Assembly: GCA_051877855.1 (NCBI GenBank)
Contig: JBJEJH010000012.1
Coordinates: forward strand, 1-47,256
Direction: 5' to 3'
DNA length: 47,256 bases
Source of the DNA: MGBC120314 sp051877855
GTDB lineage: Bacteria; Bacillota; Clostridia; Lachnospirales; Lachnospiraceae
In this document: positions 34,316-42,888 of the stretch, in pieces
How positions within the stretch are numbered: position 1 is the stretch's first letter
How the letters are laid out: every line of letters begins with the position of its first letter
Notes under the pieces: model-generated
Seen by the model: only the letters and a program-made list of their open reading frames with translations
Told to the model about the DNA's origin: nothing
Database searches by the model: none
Translations under genes and position numbers: made by a program

Positions 34316-35197
34316 ATGCTCTTTTGGATACAAAAACTATTTTTAAAAATAATAAACAAAATAAAAAAGAAAGGAAACGCATATAGAAAGATAGAACTCT
34401 TACGCAAACACTCCAATAATCATATGAATACCAAGAGAGCAGTTTTATCCGCCTCCATGACTCTTGAGGCGATGTTTGTGTTGCCGTTGTTTCTTTTCTT
34501 TTCAGTTATTTTTATCTATGTAATGAATTTGATGAATTTCCAGAATCGAGTCAATGAGTCTATGTATGATACACTAAGGACTCTTTCCAAGATGGAATAT
34601 ACGAAGGAAGGGAGCTCCAATGCGGCTGCCGCATTGGCGGGTTTTTATACACAGCTTAATGGTAAAAATGTGGATCGGATGAGAATTGTTGGTGGTGTGG
34701 CCGGGATGCTTCCATACCAATCGGATTTTGAGGAAGATTTGATGACATTTCAGTTATCCTATCAGGCAGTGCCGCCTTTTGATCTGGCAGGGATTATGCG
34801 CCTAAATTGCACTCAGCGCGGGGTGGTTCGAAAATGGATTGGAAATGATGATTTGGGAGATTTGAAAGAGGGAACGGGGAACAACAAAGATACATTGGTT
34901 TATATTACCGAGAATGGTACGGTGTATCATTTGGATCGTGGCTGCTCACATCTTCAACTTTCTATAAAAACGGTGGAACGAAGCAGGGTTGGAAATTACC
35001 GCAATACGGATGGAGGAAAGTATTATCCCTGTGAGAAGTGTGGGAAAAAGAGTTCAGTGAAGCAGGTATATATTACGGATTCAGGCGATCGCTACCATAC
35101 GAATATCAATTGCAGCGGACTAAAAAGAGGAATCATGATCGTTCCACAAAGTAGTGTTACCGGATGGCCAATATGTTCGCGCTGTGGAAAAAGATGA
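34316..35197 (+). CDS. TadE-like pseudopilin with tandem Cys/His module
   Basis: 293 residues. After a basic cytoplasmic segment, SMTLEAMFVLPLFLFFSVIFIYVM (about 47-70) is the TadE-type prepilin helix. The C-terminal 100 residues contain two copies of a module with pattern [VR]YH-x4-C-x-x-L ... C-x-x-C: His205, Cys210, Cys239, Cys242 and His261, Cys266, Cys287, Cys290. Such modules occur singly at the ends of clostridial secreted proteins and may bind zinc. Fused to a pilin they could form a tip or adhesin. The ATG at 34316 follows AAAGGGGG. Confidence 0.85.
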   Translation: MLFWIQKLFLKIINKIKKKGNAYRKIELLRKHSNNHMNTKRAVLSASMTLEAMFVLPLFLFFSVIFIYVMNLMNFQNRVNESMYDTLRTLSKMEYTKEGSSNAAAALAGFYTQLNGKNVDRMRIVGGVAGMLPYQSDFEEDLMTFQLSYQAVPPFDLAGIMRLNCTQRGVVRKWIGNDDLGDLKEGTGNNKDTLVYITENGTVYHLDRGCSHLQLSIKTVERSRVGNYRNTDGGKYYPCEKCGKKSSVKQVYITDSGDRYHTNINCSGLKRGIMIVPQSSVTGWPICSRCGKR

Positions 35198-35210
35198 TAG
35201 GAGGAACAAT

Positions 35211-35627
35211 ATGATTATGAATTTATGCGGTTTGGGGTTTTTGTGCTGTTCTGCAGTAGAGGATTGGAAGACACAGCAATTAGATGTGGCACGACTTGGA
35301 TGTTTTGGGATTATAGCTATTTTACTGCGGTTATTTTATTTGAAGAGTAATATTTATGAGTTGTTTGAGGCCATGATTATAGGTGTGCTGGTTTTGCTGA
35401 TTGGAAAAGCGACCCGGGAGGCTATTGGTTATGGGGACGGAGTTGTCATTATGATTATGGGATTATTTAGTGGATTCCGTATTACGATTCATACCTGTAT
35501 GGGAGCTTTCTTTATTCTTTCAATCCTGTCTATTGGGTATTTTGTAAAAAACGGAATAGCGGTTGAGAAGCGAATTCCATTTGTTCCCTGTCTTCTCTTG
35601 GGCTATATAGGAGGTTTGTTATGGTAA
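35211..35627 (+). CDS. tadV: Type IV prepilin peptidase (TadV/CpaA type)
   Basis: 138 residues, the short form lacking the N-methylase domain. Aspartyl peptidase residues are Asp18 (AVEDWKTQQLD) and Asp76 in the GxGD motif (IGYGDG), with four to six membrane helices. It would cleave the leader peptides of the Flp pilin and TadE-like proteins. AGGAGG is 6 bp before the ATG at 35211; a longer frame from 35154 runs inside the preceding gene. Its end overlaps the next gene by 7 bp. Confidence 0.92.
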   Translation: MIMNLCGLGFLCCSAVEDWKTQQLDVARLGCFGIIAILLRLFYLKSNIYELFEAMIIGVLVLLIGKATREAIGYGDGVVIMIMGLFSGFRITIHTCMGAFFILSILSIGYFVKNGIAVEKRIPFVPCLLLGYIGGLLW

Positions 35628-36064
35628 GAAACGGGAAGATATTTTTTGTTCCGTTTGGAAAAAGAAGGAAAAGAATAAAAGGGTCGGTAACACTGGAGGC
35701 GGCAGTGGTGGTTCCCTTGTTTGTAATAATGGTTGTGAATATTGTTGTTGCGGCATTTGAATGTCATGATCAAGCAATTATCAATTGTGTTGGTACGAAA
35801 ATTTGTATGAGAGCAGAATATGGATATCGGTCATTTGATAAGGATCATTCCGGGAAGTTGGATGAATTATCACGGTTAGGGACAGCTTATGTGGGGGAGA
35901 AAACCATACAGAAAAAGGATTCGGTCAATGTTAAGGCTTCTCTTTTGGAAGTGCAGGCGTTGTCTGCGTCCATATTACGTAATGATCCGGTAGATTATGT
36001 ATGGGTAAGTGATGCAGCCGAGAAATTATTGCAAAGAGCAGGGGAGAAGGAAGATGGAAAGTAG
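35621..36064 (+). CDS. Second TadE-like pseudopilin
   Basis: 147 residues. A basic N-terminus (FGKRRKRIKG) leads to SVTLEAAVVVPLFVIMVVNIVVAAF (about 22-46), a classical TadE-like prepilin helix with conserved Glu. The outer part is about 100 residues without recognised motifs. It overlaps both neighbours (7 bp with the peptidase gene, 11 bp with the FHA gene), indicating coupled translation. Probably a minor pilin needed for pilus assembly. Confidence 0.88.
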   Translation: MVRNGKIFFVPFGKRRKRIKGSVTLEAAVVVPLFVIMVVNIVVAAFECHDQAIINCVGTKICMRAEYGYRSFDKDHSGKLDELSRLGTAYVGEKTIQKKDSVNVKASLLEVQALSASILRNDPVDYVWVSDAAEKLLQRAGEKEDGK

Positions 36065-37190
36065 AGTGATGAACGATGTTCAAGGAAAGTATATCTTGTT
36101 ATCCTCGGAAGAAGTGACTCAGTTAACCTATGAGAACAAGATGTTTTTTTACAATGATATTGCAGGGTTCCTGCCCTTTGATACGCAAAGAATGAATAAT
36201 ACTTTATCATATCAGTATCGAATAATGGATTATAAAACCATGTCCGAAAGTTATAATAATCAGTCTTTTTCGGCAGAGGATGTGAAGAAGATATTTATGG
36301 CGATTACCCTGGCAAGTCAGAACGCTGCAGAATATCTTCTGAATCCGGATTATATCCTTTTGAATCCGGATTACATCTTTGTCAAGGAAAATGATTTCCG
36401 TTTCTGTTATTATCCGGGGGAAGAGGGTGGATTTCATAAGGGTATACGAGAATTGATGGAATATATTCTGGAACGTCTGGATCACTCCCGGCAGGACAAT
36501 GTGATGATGGCATATGGATTATATCAGAAGATATTGAAAAATAATTATAGTATGGAAATGTTGATGGAGGAGTTTTGTCGGGAGCGTAAACCGGAGGGAG
36601 TGGATGAAAAGGACAGACCGATAAAATTAAAAATTGAACGAAAAGAAGAGGCAATGTTATCGGAATTAGAGAATGAGTTGCTGGAGACAGTGTCAAAGGA
36701 CAAAGAGCCATCGGTTATCAAACCGATAAAATTCAAAAAGAAAGGGAAAGACCAAACCGGTTCACCGGCAAAAGGAAGAAAAAGGACCAATCATTGGTGG
36801 GAGAGGTTTGCAAAGGGTGATTCAGGCAATATGGGTGAAGAGACGTCAGTTAAGGGTACAATGCTTTTGGCAGATGCTACGGTTTATGGATCCACACAGT
36901 TGTTGGGAATGAAATCCCTAATTAATCAAGGAGTGGGAAAGGATATTCCATTGATGGATTTTCCTATTACCATAGGTAGTAGTGCTCAGACAAAAGTTGT
37001 TCTGGATAATATTATGGTTAGTCGGATCCATGCGGTGATCACCCAGGAATGCGGGTTCTATTATGTTGAGGATCAGGGATCCACGAACGGAACCTTTGTG
37101 AATGGCAGCAGGATTTCGCCCTATGAACCCGTTCAAATCAAGGCTGGAGACCAGATTACTTTTGCGAATGAAAAATTTTGCTTTAATTGA
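36054..37190 (+). CDS. DUF6382 and FHA domain protein of the Tad locus
   Basis: 378 residues, cytoplasmic. The N-terminal 170 residues resemble the DUF6382 domain found with FHA in clostridial Tad loci; a basic, charged linker follows, then a C-terminal FHA domain (about 285-375) with ITIGSS, SRIHAVI and GSTNGTFVNG, the phosphothreonine-binding loops. It may link pilus assembly to Ser/Thr kinase signalling. LNPDYI occurs twice in a row near residue 97, from a perfect-length 21-bp duplication (36339-36380). Start: ATG 36054 with GGAG 7 bp upstream. Confidence 0.85.
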   Translation: MESRVMNDVQGKYILLSSEEVTQLTYENKMFFYNDIAGFLPFDTQRMNNTLSYQYRIMDYKTMSESYNNQSFSAEDVKKIFMAITLASQNAAEYLLNPDYILLNPDYIFVKENDFRFCYYPGEEGGFHKGIRELMEYILERLDHSRQDNVMMAYGLYQKILKNNYSMEMLMEEFCRERKPEGVDEKDRPIKLKIERKEEAMLSELENELLETVSKDKEPSVIKPIKFKKKGKDQTGSPAKGRKRTNHWWERFAKGDSGNMGEETSVKGTMLLADATVYGSTQLLGMKSLINQGVGKDIPLMDFPITIGSSAQTKVVLDNIMVSRIHAVITQECGFYYVEDQGSTNGTFVNGSRISPYEPVQIKAGDQITFANEKFCFN

Positions 37191-37215
37191 CACAAAATCT
37201 AATCAATGGTATGAT
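37187..37215 (+). promoter_or_regulatory. Promoter of the flavodoxin/SCP2 gene
   Basis: TTGACA (37187-37192), 17 bp, TATGAT (37210-37215). The -35 overlaps the FHA stop codon. The leader would be about 95 nt. Confidence 0.78.
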
Positions 37216-37317
37216 GTTTTGGGTATTTGTGCAAATTCTGAATTGGGTAATTTGTACCGCCGAAATTAGGATCCCTGTTGATATGGGCAGGGTCGGAATG
37301 TCAGGGAGGATGTTGGC

Positions 37318-38307
37318 ATGAAGGTAAATATTTATTATGGTGGACGTGGATTGGTGGATGATCCGACCATCGCAGTAATCAATAAGATACAGGGCGTATT
37401 GGAAGAATTGAGAGTAACTGTATCCAAATATAACCTTTACGAGATTCGGAATGGAATCACAACTCTTCCGTTAACATTGAAGGAGGTAGATGCAGTTGTT
37501 CTTGCAACCACTGTGGAATGGCTTGGCATTGGTGGACTTATGCAGCAATTTCTGGATGCGTGCTGGCTGTATGGTGATAAGTCTAAGATCAGCGAGCTTT
37601 ATATGTTTCCGGTGGTAATGTCAAAGACCTATGGAGAACGCCAGGCATATTCGACTTTAGTTGATTCCTGGGAAATCCTTGGAGGAAAAGTCTGCAATGG
37701 ATTAAGCGCTTACGTGGATGATTCCACAGATTTTGAATTCAATAAGGACTATTCCATGGTCATTGAGAGAAAGGCTGAGGAGATTTATCGCACGGTATCC
37801 CAGAAGACAATTATGTTGCCAAGCAGCAGTAAGAATTTGCGTAATATGATCAAGGAAACCGTCAACTTCACTCCTCAGGAAAGTGAACAGCTTTCGAAAT
37901 TCGTATCGGATGAGAAATTTGTCCAGACCCAGAAGAAGGATATTGAAGATCTTTCATCAGCATATAAGGAGATGCTGGTGGATGAAGCCAATGGCGGTGA
38001 TGAGTATTATACTTCTGTATTTAAGAAAGTATTTAAACCGCAGGGAAATATCAGTGCATCTTATTATCTGATTATAGATGATAAACAGAAATCGGTGGTT
38101 ATCGATGTGCGGGGAAGTCATCTGGACTGCCATCTTGGTACCAAGGAAAATGCAGATATTATTGCAAAGCTTAAGAAAGAAACTTTTGACCGGGTAGTGA
38201 ATGGAAGAATGACATTCCAAAGAGCCTTTATGACAGGGGATATTACTGCAAAGGGTAATTTAAAGACGATAAAAATGTTTGATGAGTTCTTCAAGTTTGA
38301 AAAATAG
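37318..38307 (+). CDS. Flavodoxin-like / SCP2 sterol-carrier fusion protein
   Basis: 329 residues. Residues 1-160 have the NADPH-dependent FMN reductase/flavodoxin pattern (MKVNIYYGGRG, DAVVLATTVEWLGIGGLMQQFLDACW, PVVMSKTYGERQAYSTLVDSW). Residues about 225-329 fit an SCP2 domain: YYLIIDDKQKSVVIDVRG, NGRMTFQRAFMTGDITAKGNLKTIKMF. SCP2 domains bind hydrophobic ligands in a tunnel. The fusion suggests redox chemistry on a lipid-like molecule; the substrate is unknown. GGGAGG lies 8 bp before the ATG. Own promoter; no terminator before the next gene was seen. Confidence 0.85.
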   Translation: MKVNIYYGGRGLVDDPTIAVINKIQGVLEELRVTVSKYNLYEIRNGITTLPLTLKEVDAVVLATTVEWLGIGGLMQQFLDACWLYGDKSKISELYMFPVVMSKTYGERQAYSTLVDSWEILGGKVCNGLSAYVDDSTDFEFNKDYSMVIERKAEEIYRTVSQKTIMLPSSSKNLRNMIKETVNFTPQESEQLSKFVSDEKFVQTQKKDIEDLSSAYKEMLVDEANGGDEYYTSVFKKVFKPQGNISASYYLIIDDKQKSVVIDVRGSHLDCHLGTKENADIIAKLKKETFDRVVNGRMTFQRAFMTGDITAKGNLKTIKMFDEFFKFEK

Positions 38308-38366
38308 TTGAAATCATCGATTTTAAAATATGATTTAGTTTAGATTTATTAATGCGGGGAATATGT

Positions 38367-39146
38367 ATGTTATCACAGAATGATTACGAAAGATTGAGAG
38401 AAATACAAAAGACAGACCCCGAAACTTATGAATTTATATTTCACATTGTACAGACTGCGTTGGACGCTGTGTCTCAGGGATGTCATGATATAAGAAATTA
38501 TGTTGCATTGATTTCAAGCTATGAACAGCTCTTTTCCATGGAACAGCCGGATGCAGCAACAAGTAATTACTACAAAAAAATAGAATATAACACAGCAAAG
38601 ACATTGGAATTATTGGATCGGATTGCAAAATACCGCTACAGTTTCCGGAAGAATAAGGAGGTATCTGCAACACTTAATGTCAATGAATTGGTGGCGGAGG
38701 TTGTGGATGAGAGTAAGGAGATGCTTGAAGAAGATCATTCATCGATTTTTCTTTGCGTTAGTAAAGAAGATAAGCGTCCTGCGATTCTTTCCAATGTGGA
38801 GAAGAAAGCTGTCACAGATGCTGTTTGGGAGGTTCTCCTTAACGGAATACAGGCATGCAATGACCATATTTATGAGCCGGGTTTATGTCCTTGTATCGAT
38901 ATCGCAGTGAAAGAGTCCGATCAAAGGATTGATGTGGTAGTGCAGGACAATGCAGGGGGATTTTCAGAGAGTATGTTGGTATATGGATTTACCCCCTTTA
39001 AGAGTGAAAAAAAGGGATATTATGGACTGGGGCTGGCGATTGCCTATGAGAGTGTAAGAAAATTTGCCGGAGATATAACCGTGGAGAATATTTCCGGTGG
39101 AGCACGGGTGACAATATCCCTTCCTAAAAATATTAATCAGAATTAA
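38367..39146 (+). CDS. Soluble sensor-type histidine kinase
   Basis: 259 residues without membrane segments. HDIRNYVALISSYEQ (His40) is a phospho-acceptor H-box in a short dimerisation region; the GHKL ATPase domain follows with an N-box (WEVLLNGIQACND), DNAGGF and YYGLGLAIAYES. There is no sensor or receiver domain and no response regulator next door, so it is an orphan kinase. The ATG at 38367 follows GGGGA at 7 bp; an earlier ATG at 38352 has none. It lies 17 bp before the HIT gene and may be co-transcribed with it. Confidence 0.85.
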   Translation: MLSQNDYERLREIQKTDPETYEFIFHIVQTALDAVSQGCHDIRNYVALISSYEQLFSMEQPDAATSNYYKKIEYNTAKTLELLDRIAKYRYSFRKNKEVSATLNVNELVAEVVDESKEMLEEDHSSIFLCVSKEDKRPAILSNVEKKAVTDAVWEVLLNGIQACNDHIYEPGLCPCIDIAVKESDQRIDVVVQDNAGGFSESMLVYGFTPFKSEKKGYYGLGLAIAYESVRKFAGDITVENISGGARVTISLPKNINQN

Positions 39147-39163
39147 GAATAAGGAGAATTACG

Positions 39164-39583
39164 ATGAAAAAGGATGATTGCATTTTTTGTAAGATTGCAA
39201 ATGGAGAGATTCCTTCTCCGGCACTTTATGAAGACGATGATTTTAAGGTAATCTTTGATCGGGGTCCTGCGGCAAAGGGGCATGCGTTGGTGCTTCCAAA
39301 AGAACATTTTGATGATGTGTTCTCTATGGATGAGGAGCATGCAGGAAAGGTGTTTGCGGTGGCAGCCAAGGTGGCGAAAGCTATGAATGAAGAGTTTCAG
39401 TGTGATGGAATGAACATTTTGCAGAATAATAAAGAAACAGCAGGTCAATCCGTTTTTCATTTTCATATGCATATCATTCCGCGCTACAAGGGGGACCCGG
39501 TCAATATTAAATGGACCCCGGGTGAGGTTGTGGATGAAGAACTTGTAAAAGAAGCGGAAAGCATACGTAATAAAATAAAGTAA
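39164..39583 (+). CDS. HIT family nucleotide hydrolase (HinT-like)
   Basis: 139 residues. The HIT motif HFHMHIIPR (His99, His101, His103) marks the active site of purine nucleoside phosphoramidases and Ap4A hydrolases; CIFCKIANGEIPS at the start is the family's N-terminal signature with two possible metal cysteines. AAGGAG lies 7 bp upstream. The protein is cytoplasmic and of normal length. It follows the kinase gene closely and is followed by a separate promoter for the aconitase-family gene. Confidence 0.95.
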   Translation: MKKDDCIFCKIANGEIPSPALYEDDDFKVIFDRGPAAKGHALVLPKEHFDDVFSMDEEHAGKVFAVAAKVAKAMNEEFQCDGMNILQNNKETAGQSVFHFHMHIIPRYKGDPVNIKWTPGEVVDEELVKEAESIRNKIK

Positions 39584-39611
39584 GAACCTGGGTTTCTAAA
39601 GCAAGAACTAT

Positions 39612-39640
39612 TTGCAATTAGGAAAAGCAGCATATATAAT
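39612..39640 (+). promoter_or_regulatory. Promoter of the aconitase-family gene
   Basis: TTGCAA (39612-39617), 17 bp, TATAAT (39635-39640). Confidence 0.8.
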
Positions 39641-39697
39641 ATTTACCATGTTAGGATTAATTAAGTTAGGAAAATGCATTAAATGTGGAGGTTCAAC

Positions 39698-41983
39698 ATG
39701 ATTAATTTAAGTAAAACAGGTGCTTATCTTATCAATGGCGTGGACGTTGTAGAAGACAACAACGAAGCAGCGGCTAAGATTACAGCCCTTACCGGTGCAG
39801 CACCGAATAAGGAAGAAGCAGCACAGAACACAATGGCCTATAACATTTTAAAGGCCCATAATACTTCAGGAAATATGGATAAGCTTAAGATCAAGTTCGA
39901 TAAGCTTACATCACATGATATTACGTTCGTAGGAATTATCCAGACTGCAAGAGCTTCAGGATTGGAAAAGTTCCCGATTCCATATGTACTTACAAACTGT
40001 CATAACAGTTTGTGTGCGGTAGGTGGAACAATTAACGAGGATGATCACATGTTTGGTCTTACCTGTGCCAAGAGATACGGTGGAGTATATGTTCCTCCTC
40101 ATCAGGCAGTTATTCATCAGTATGCAAGAGAAATGCTGGCAGAATGTGGTGCCATGATCCTGGGTTCGGATTCACATACACGTTACGGTGCATTGGGTAC
40201 CATGGCCATTGGTGAAGGTGGCGGAGAGCTTGCTAAGCAGCTTCTTAATAAGACTTACGATGTTGCTAAGCCGGGCGTTGTAGGTATTTACCTCACAGGA
40301 TCGCCTGCAAAGGGTGTAGGTCCACAGGACGTTGCCCTTGCAATTATCGGAGCGGTATTTGCAAATGGTTATGTTAAGAATAAGGTAATGGAATTCGTTG
40401 GCCCCGGTGTAGAGGGATTAAGTGCGGATTACCGTATCGGCATTGATGTAATGACGACAGAGACAACCTGTCTTTCTTCCATCTGGACAACGGATGATAA
40501 GATTAAGGACTTCTATGATGTTCATGGAAGAAGTGAGAGTTACAAGGAATTAAAGCCGGGTAAGGTTGCTTACTATGACGGTATGGTTTATGTGGATCTG
40601 AGTGCTATCAAGCCAATGATTGCTATGCCATTCCATCCAAGTAATGTATATACAATCGAAGAGTTAAATGCGAATCTTATGGATATCCTGGATGACTGTG
40701 AGAAGAAGGCGTTAGTAAGTCTTGATGGTCAGGTGGATTTCAAGCTTAAGGATAAGGTTCGTGATGGCAGACTTTATGTTGATCAGGGTATCATTGCCGG
40801 TTGTGCCGGTGGTGGATTTGAAAATATTTGTGCAGCAGCGGATATCTTAAAGGGTAGAAGCATTGGCGCAGATGAATTTACATTGAGCGTATATCCTGCA
40901 AGTACACCAATCTATATGGAACTTGCAAAGAATGGAAGAATGGCAGATCTTATTGCCACGGGTGCCATTGTTAAGACCGCATTCTGTGGACCGTGCTTTG
41001 GTGCCGGTGATACCCCTGCCAATAACGCATTTAGTATTCGTCACTCCACAAGAAACTTCCCGAACAGAGAAGGTTCAAAGTTACAGAATGGTCAGATTGC
41101 TTCGGTTGCACTTATGGATGCCCGTTCGATTGCAGCAACAGCTGCGAACAAGGGTTACCTTACAGCGGCAACGGATGTGGATGTTGAATATACCAATCCT
41201 AAGTATTTCTTTGATAAGAGTATTTATGAAAACAGAGTATTTGACAGCAAGCAGGTTGCAGATCCTTCGGTTGAGATCAAGTTTGGTCCAAACATTAAGG
41301 ATTGGCCGTCAATGGTTGCTCTTACAGATAACTTGATGCTTCGCGTTGTATCGGAGATTCATGATCCGGTTACAACAACGGATGAGTTGATTCCATCCGG
41401 TGAAACCTCATCATTCCGTTCCAACCCTATCGGACTTGCAGAGTTTACATTGTCTCGTAAGGATCCGGCTTATGTTGGTAAGGCAAAGGAAGTTCAGAAG
41501 GCAGAACTTGCAAGACGTGAAGGTAATTGTATGGGAGAGGTTCTTCCGGAACTTGGTGAGGCAATGCACAAGGTGAAGGAAACTTATCCGGAGGTTTCGA
41601 AGGAAAATACAGGTGTGGGAAGCACCATTTTCGCTGTAAAGCCGGGTGACGGATCAGCACGTGAGCAGGCGGCATCTTGTCAGAAGGTTCTTGGCGGATG
41701 GGCTAATATTGCGAACGAATATGCAACAAAGAGATATCGTTCCAACCTTATCAACTGGGGTATGCTTCCGTTCTTGATTGAGAAGGGTGATCTTCCGTTT
41801 ACCAATGGCGATTTCATCTTTATCCCGGGAATTAAGAAGGCGATTGAGGATAAGACTGAGGTAATTAAGGCCTACGCGGTTAAGGATTCTTTGGTTGAAT
41901 TTGATCTCAGACTGGGAGATCTTACCGATGATGAGAGAACCATTATCTTAAAGGGTTGTCTGATTAATTATTACAAGGGTTAA
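39698..41983 (+). CDS. Aconitase-family hydratase (YbhJ-like)
   Basis: 761 residues. The protein has the aconitase layout: N-terminal domains with GSDSHTRYGALGTMAIGEGGGE, the iron-sulphur cysteines in AGCAGGGFEN and FCGPCFGAGD, and a C-terminal swivel domain (NLINWGMLPFLIEKGD). It resembles the YbhJ-type hydratases rather than AcnA or AcnB. It probably interconverts citrate and isocitrate, or a related hydroxy acid, for glutamate synthesis; the substrate is not proven. GGAGG precedes the ATG at 39698 by 6 bp. Codons are strongly biased, suggesting high expression. Single-gene transcript with strong terminator. Confidence 0.9.
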   Translation: MINLSKTGAYLINGVDVVEDNNEAAAKITALTGAAPNKEEAAQNTMAYNILKAHNTSGNMDKLKIKFDKLTSHDITFVGIIQTARASGLEKFPIPYVLTNCHNSLCAVGGTINEDDHMFGLTCAKRYGGVYVPPHQAVIHQYAREMLAECGAMILGSDSHTRYGALGTMAIGEGGGELAKQLLNKTYDVAKPGVVGIYLTGSPAKGVGPQDVALAIIGAVFANGYVKNKVMEFVGPGVEGLSADYRIGIDVMTTETTCLSSIWTTDDKIKDFYDVHGRSESYKELKPGKVAYYDGMVYVDLSAIKPMIAMPFHPSNVYTIEELNANLMDILDDCEKKALVSLDGQVDFKLKDKVRDGRLYVDQGIIAGCAGGGFENICAAADILKGRSIGADEFTLSVYPASTPIYMELAKNGRMADLIATGAIVKTAFCGPCFGAGDTPANNAFSIRHSTRNFPNREGSKLQNGQIASVALMDARSIAATAANKGYLTAATDVDVEYTNPKYFFDKSIYENRVFDSKQVADPSVEIKFGPNIKDWPSMVALTDNLMLRVVSEIHDPVTTTDELIPSGETSSFRSNPIGLAEFTLSRKDPAYVGKAKEVQKAELARREGNCMGEVLPELGEAMHKVKETYPEVSKENTGVGSTIFAVKPGDGSAREQAASCQKVLGGWANIANEYATKRYRSNLINWGMLPFLIEKGDLPFTNGDFIFIPGIKKAIEDKTEVIKAYAVKDSLVEFDLRLGDLTDDERTIILKGCLINYYKG

Positions 41984-42008
41984 ATGAATCTTTGAGAGAA
42001 TAATAAAG

Positions 42009-42056
42009 AAAACCTTTCAAGTGCAGAATGAACATGAGCACTTGAAAGGTTTTTTA
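42009..42056 (+). terminator. Terminator of the aconitase-family gene
   Basis: AAAACCTTTCAAGTGC (42009-42024) pairs perfectly with GCACTTGAAAGGTTTT (42038-42053), 13-nt loop, then T run. Confidence 0.95.
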
Positions 42057-42092
42057 ATTTTGTCACATATAAAATATAGTTAGTGTATAATG

Positions 42093-42120
42093 ATTTCGAG
42101 GCAATTGCGAGCCTCGAAAT
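42093..42120. repeat. Perfect 10-bp palindromic hairpin between convergent genes
   Basis: ATTTCGAGGC (42093-42102) and GCCTCGAAAT (42111-42120), loop AATTGCGA. No T tract follows on either strand. It lies 17 bp past the end of the minus-strand gene and just after a TATAAT box (plus strand). Probably a terminator of the minus-strand gene or an mRNA end stabiliser. Confidence 0.65.
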
Positions 42121-42137
42121 ATTATACACAAACATCT

Positions 42138-42767
42138 TTATCGAATCTTTCTCCCTAACTTGAATTCGACAAATTCAATGATAGCCTCGGCGCAACGATC
42201 CATACCGATACGTGCACTGTTCAGTGTGATATCAAAGTTCGTTGGATCTTTCCAATCCTGTCCGGTGTAGTAATTGTAGAAATCTGAACGATATTTATCA
42301 ATTTTTGTGATCTTTTTTTCGGCCTCCTTCTGAGTAAGACTTTGGCGCTTTACGATTTCTGCCACACATACGTCAAAGGGTGCCCGGATATTGACACTGA
42401 CTGTATTGGGAAAGGTGCGCAAGATATAGTCTGCAGCACGTCCAATGATGATACAGGATTCCGAGGCAGCCTTTTCGCGAATAATCTTAGCCTGATAATT
42501 GAATAAATTCTGATCCGATACAAAATCACTGTCCTCCGGCGGAATAAGATCGCCGGTGTACACCGCTTTTTTCTTGCCAAAAAGTGTTGGGTGGACATGT
42601 TCATCGGCCTGATGGAATAATGCTTCATTGATACCGCTGTCTTCGGAAGCCATCTGCAGAATCTCGCGGTCGTAGCAGTTGACACCGAGAATTTGTGCTA
42701 ATTCCTTTCCGATAGTCTTGCCGCCACTTCCATAGCTACGGGCAATCGTAATTACGAAGTTCTCCAT
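42138..42767 (-). CDS. Cytidylate kinase-like family protein
   Basis: 209 residues of the Cytidylate_kin2 family. The P-loop is ARSYGSGGKTIGKELA at the N-terminus; CIIIGRAADYIL and KYRSDFYNYYTGQDW are further family blocks. It is related to cytidylate kinase but distinct from Cmk, and the nucleotide or other acceptor is unknown. GGAG lies 7 bp before the ATG. It is followed on the same strand upstream by yyaC 121 bp away, which contains no clear terminator. Confidence 0.88.
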   Translation of the reverse strand: MENFVITIARSYGSGGKTIGKELAQILGVNCYDREILQMASEDSGINEALFHQADEHVHPTLFGKKKAVYTGDLIPPEDSDFVSDQNLFNYQAKIIREKAASESCIIIGRAADYILRTFPNTVSVNIRAPFDVCVAEIVKRQSLTQKEAEKKITKIDKYRSDFYNYYTGQDWKDPTNFDITLNSARIGMDRCAEAIIEFVEFKLGRKIR

Positions 42768-42888
42768 ATAATCACTCCTTTTTGCAATTTTGGAAACAAA
42801 TGAAGATGTCGTACCATTTGTTTTTATTTACTGATATTATATCATAATACTTGCAAAAAGAGTATTCCTAAAATATATTCTGCAGATG

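Noticed and set aside
39698..41983. LeuC (isopropylmalate isomerase large subunit)
   Set aside because: The protein is 761 residues with a fused swivel domain, and no leuD or leucine genes are adjacent.
42300..42700. Cmk (true cytidylate kinase) for the minus-strand P-loop protein
   Set aside because: The sequence fits the Cytidylate_kin2 family and lacks the usual Cmk signature.
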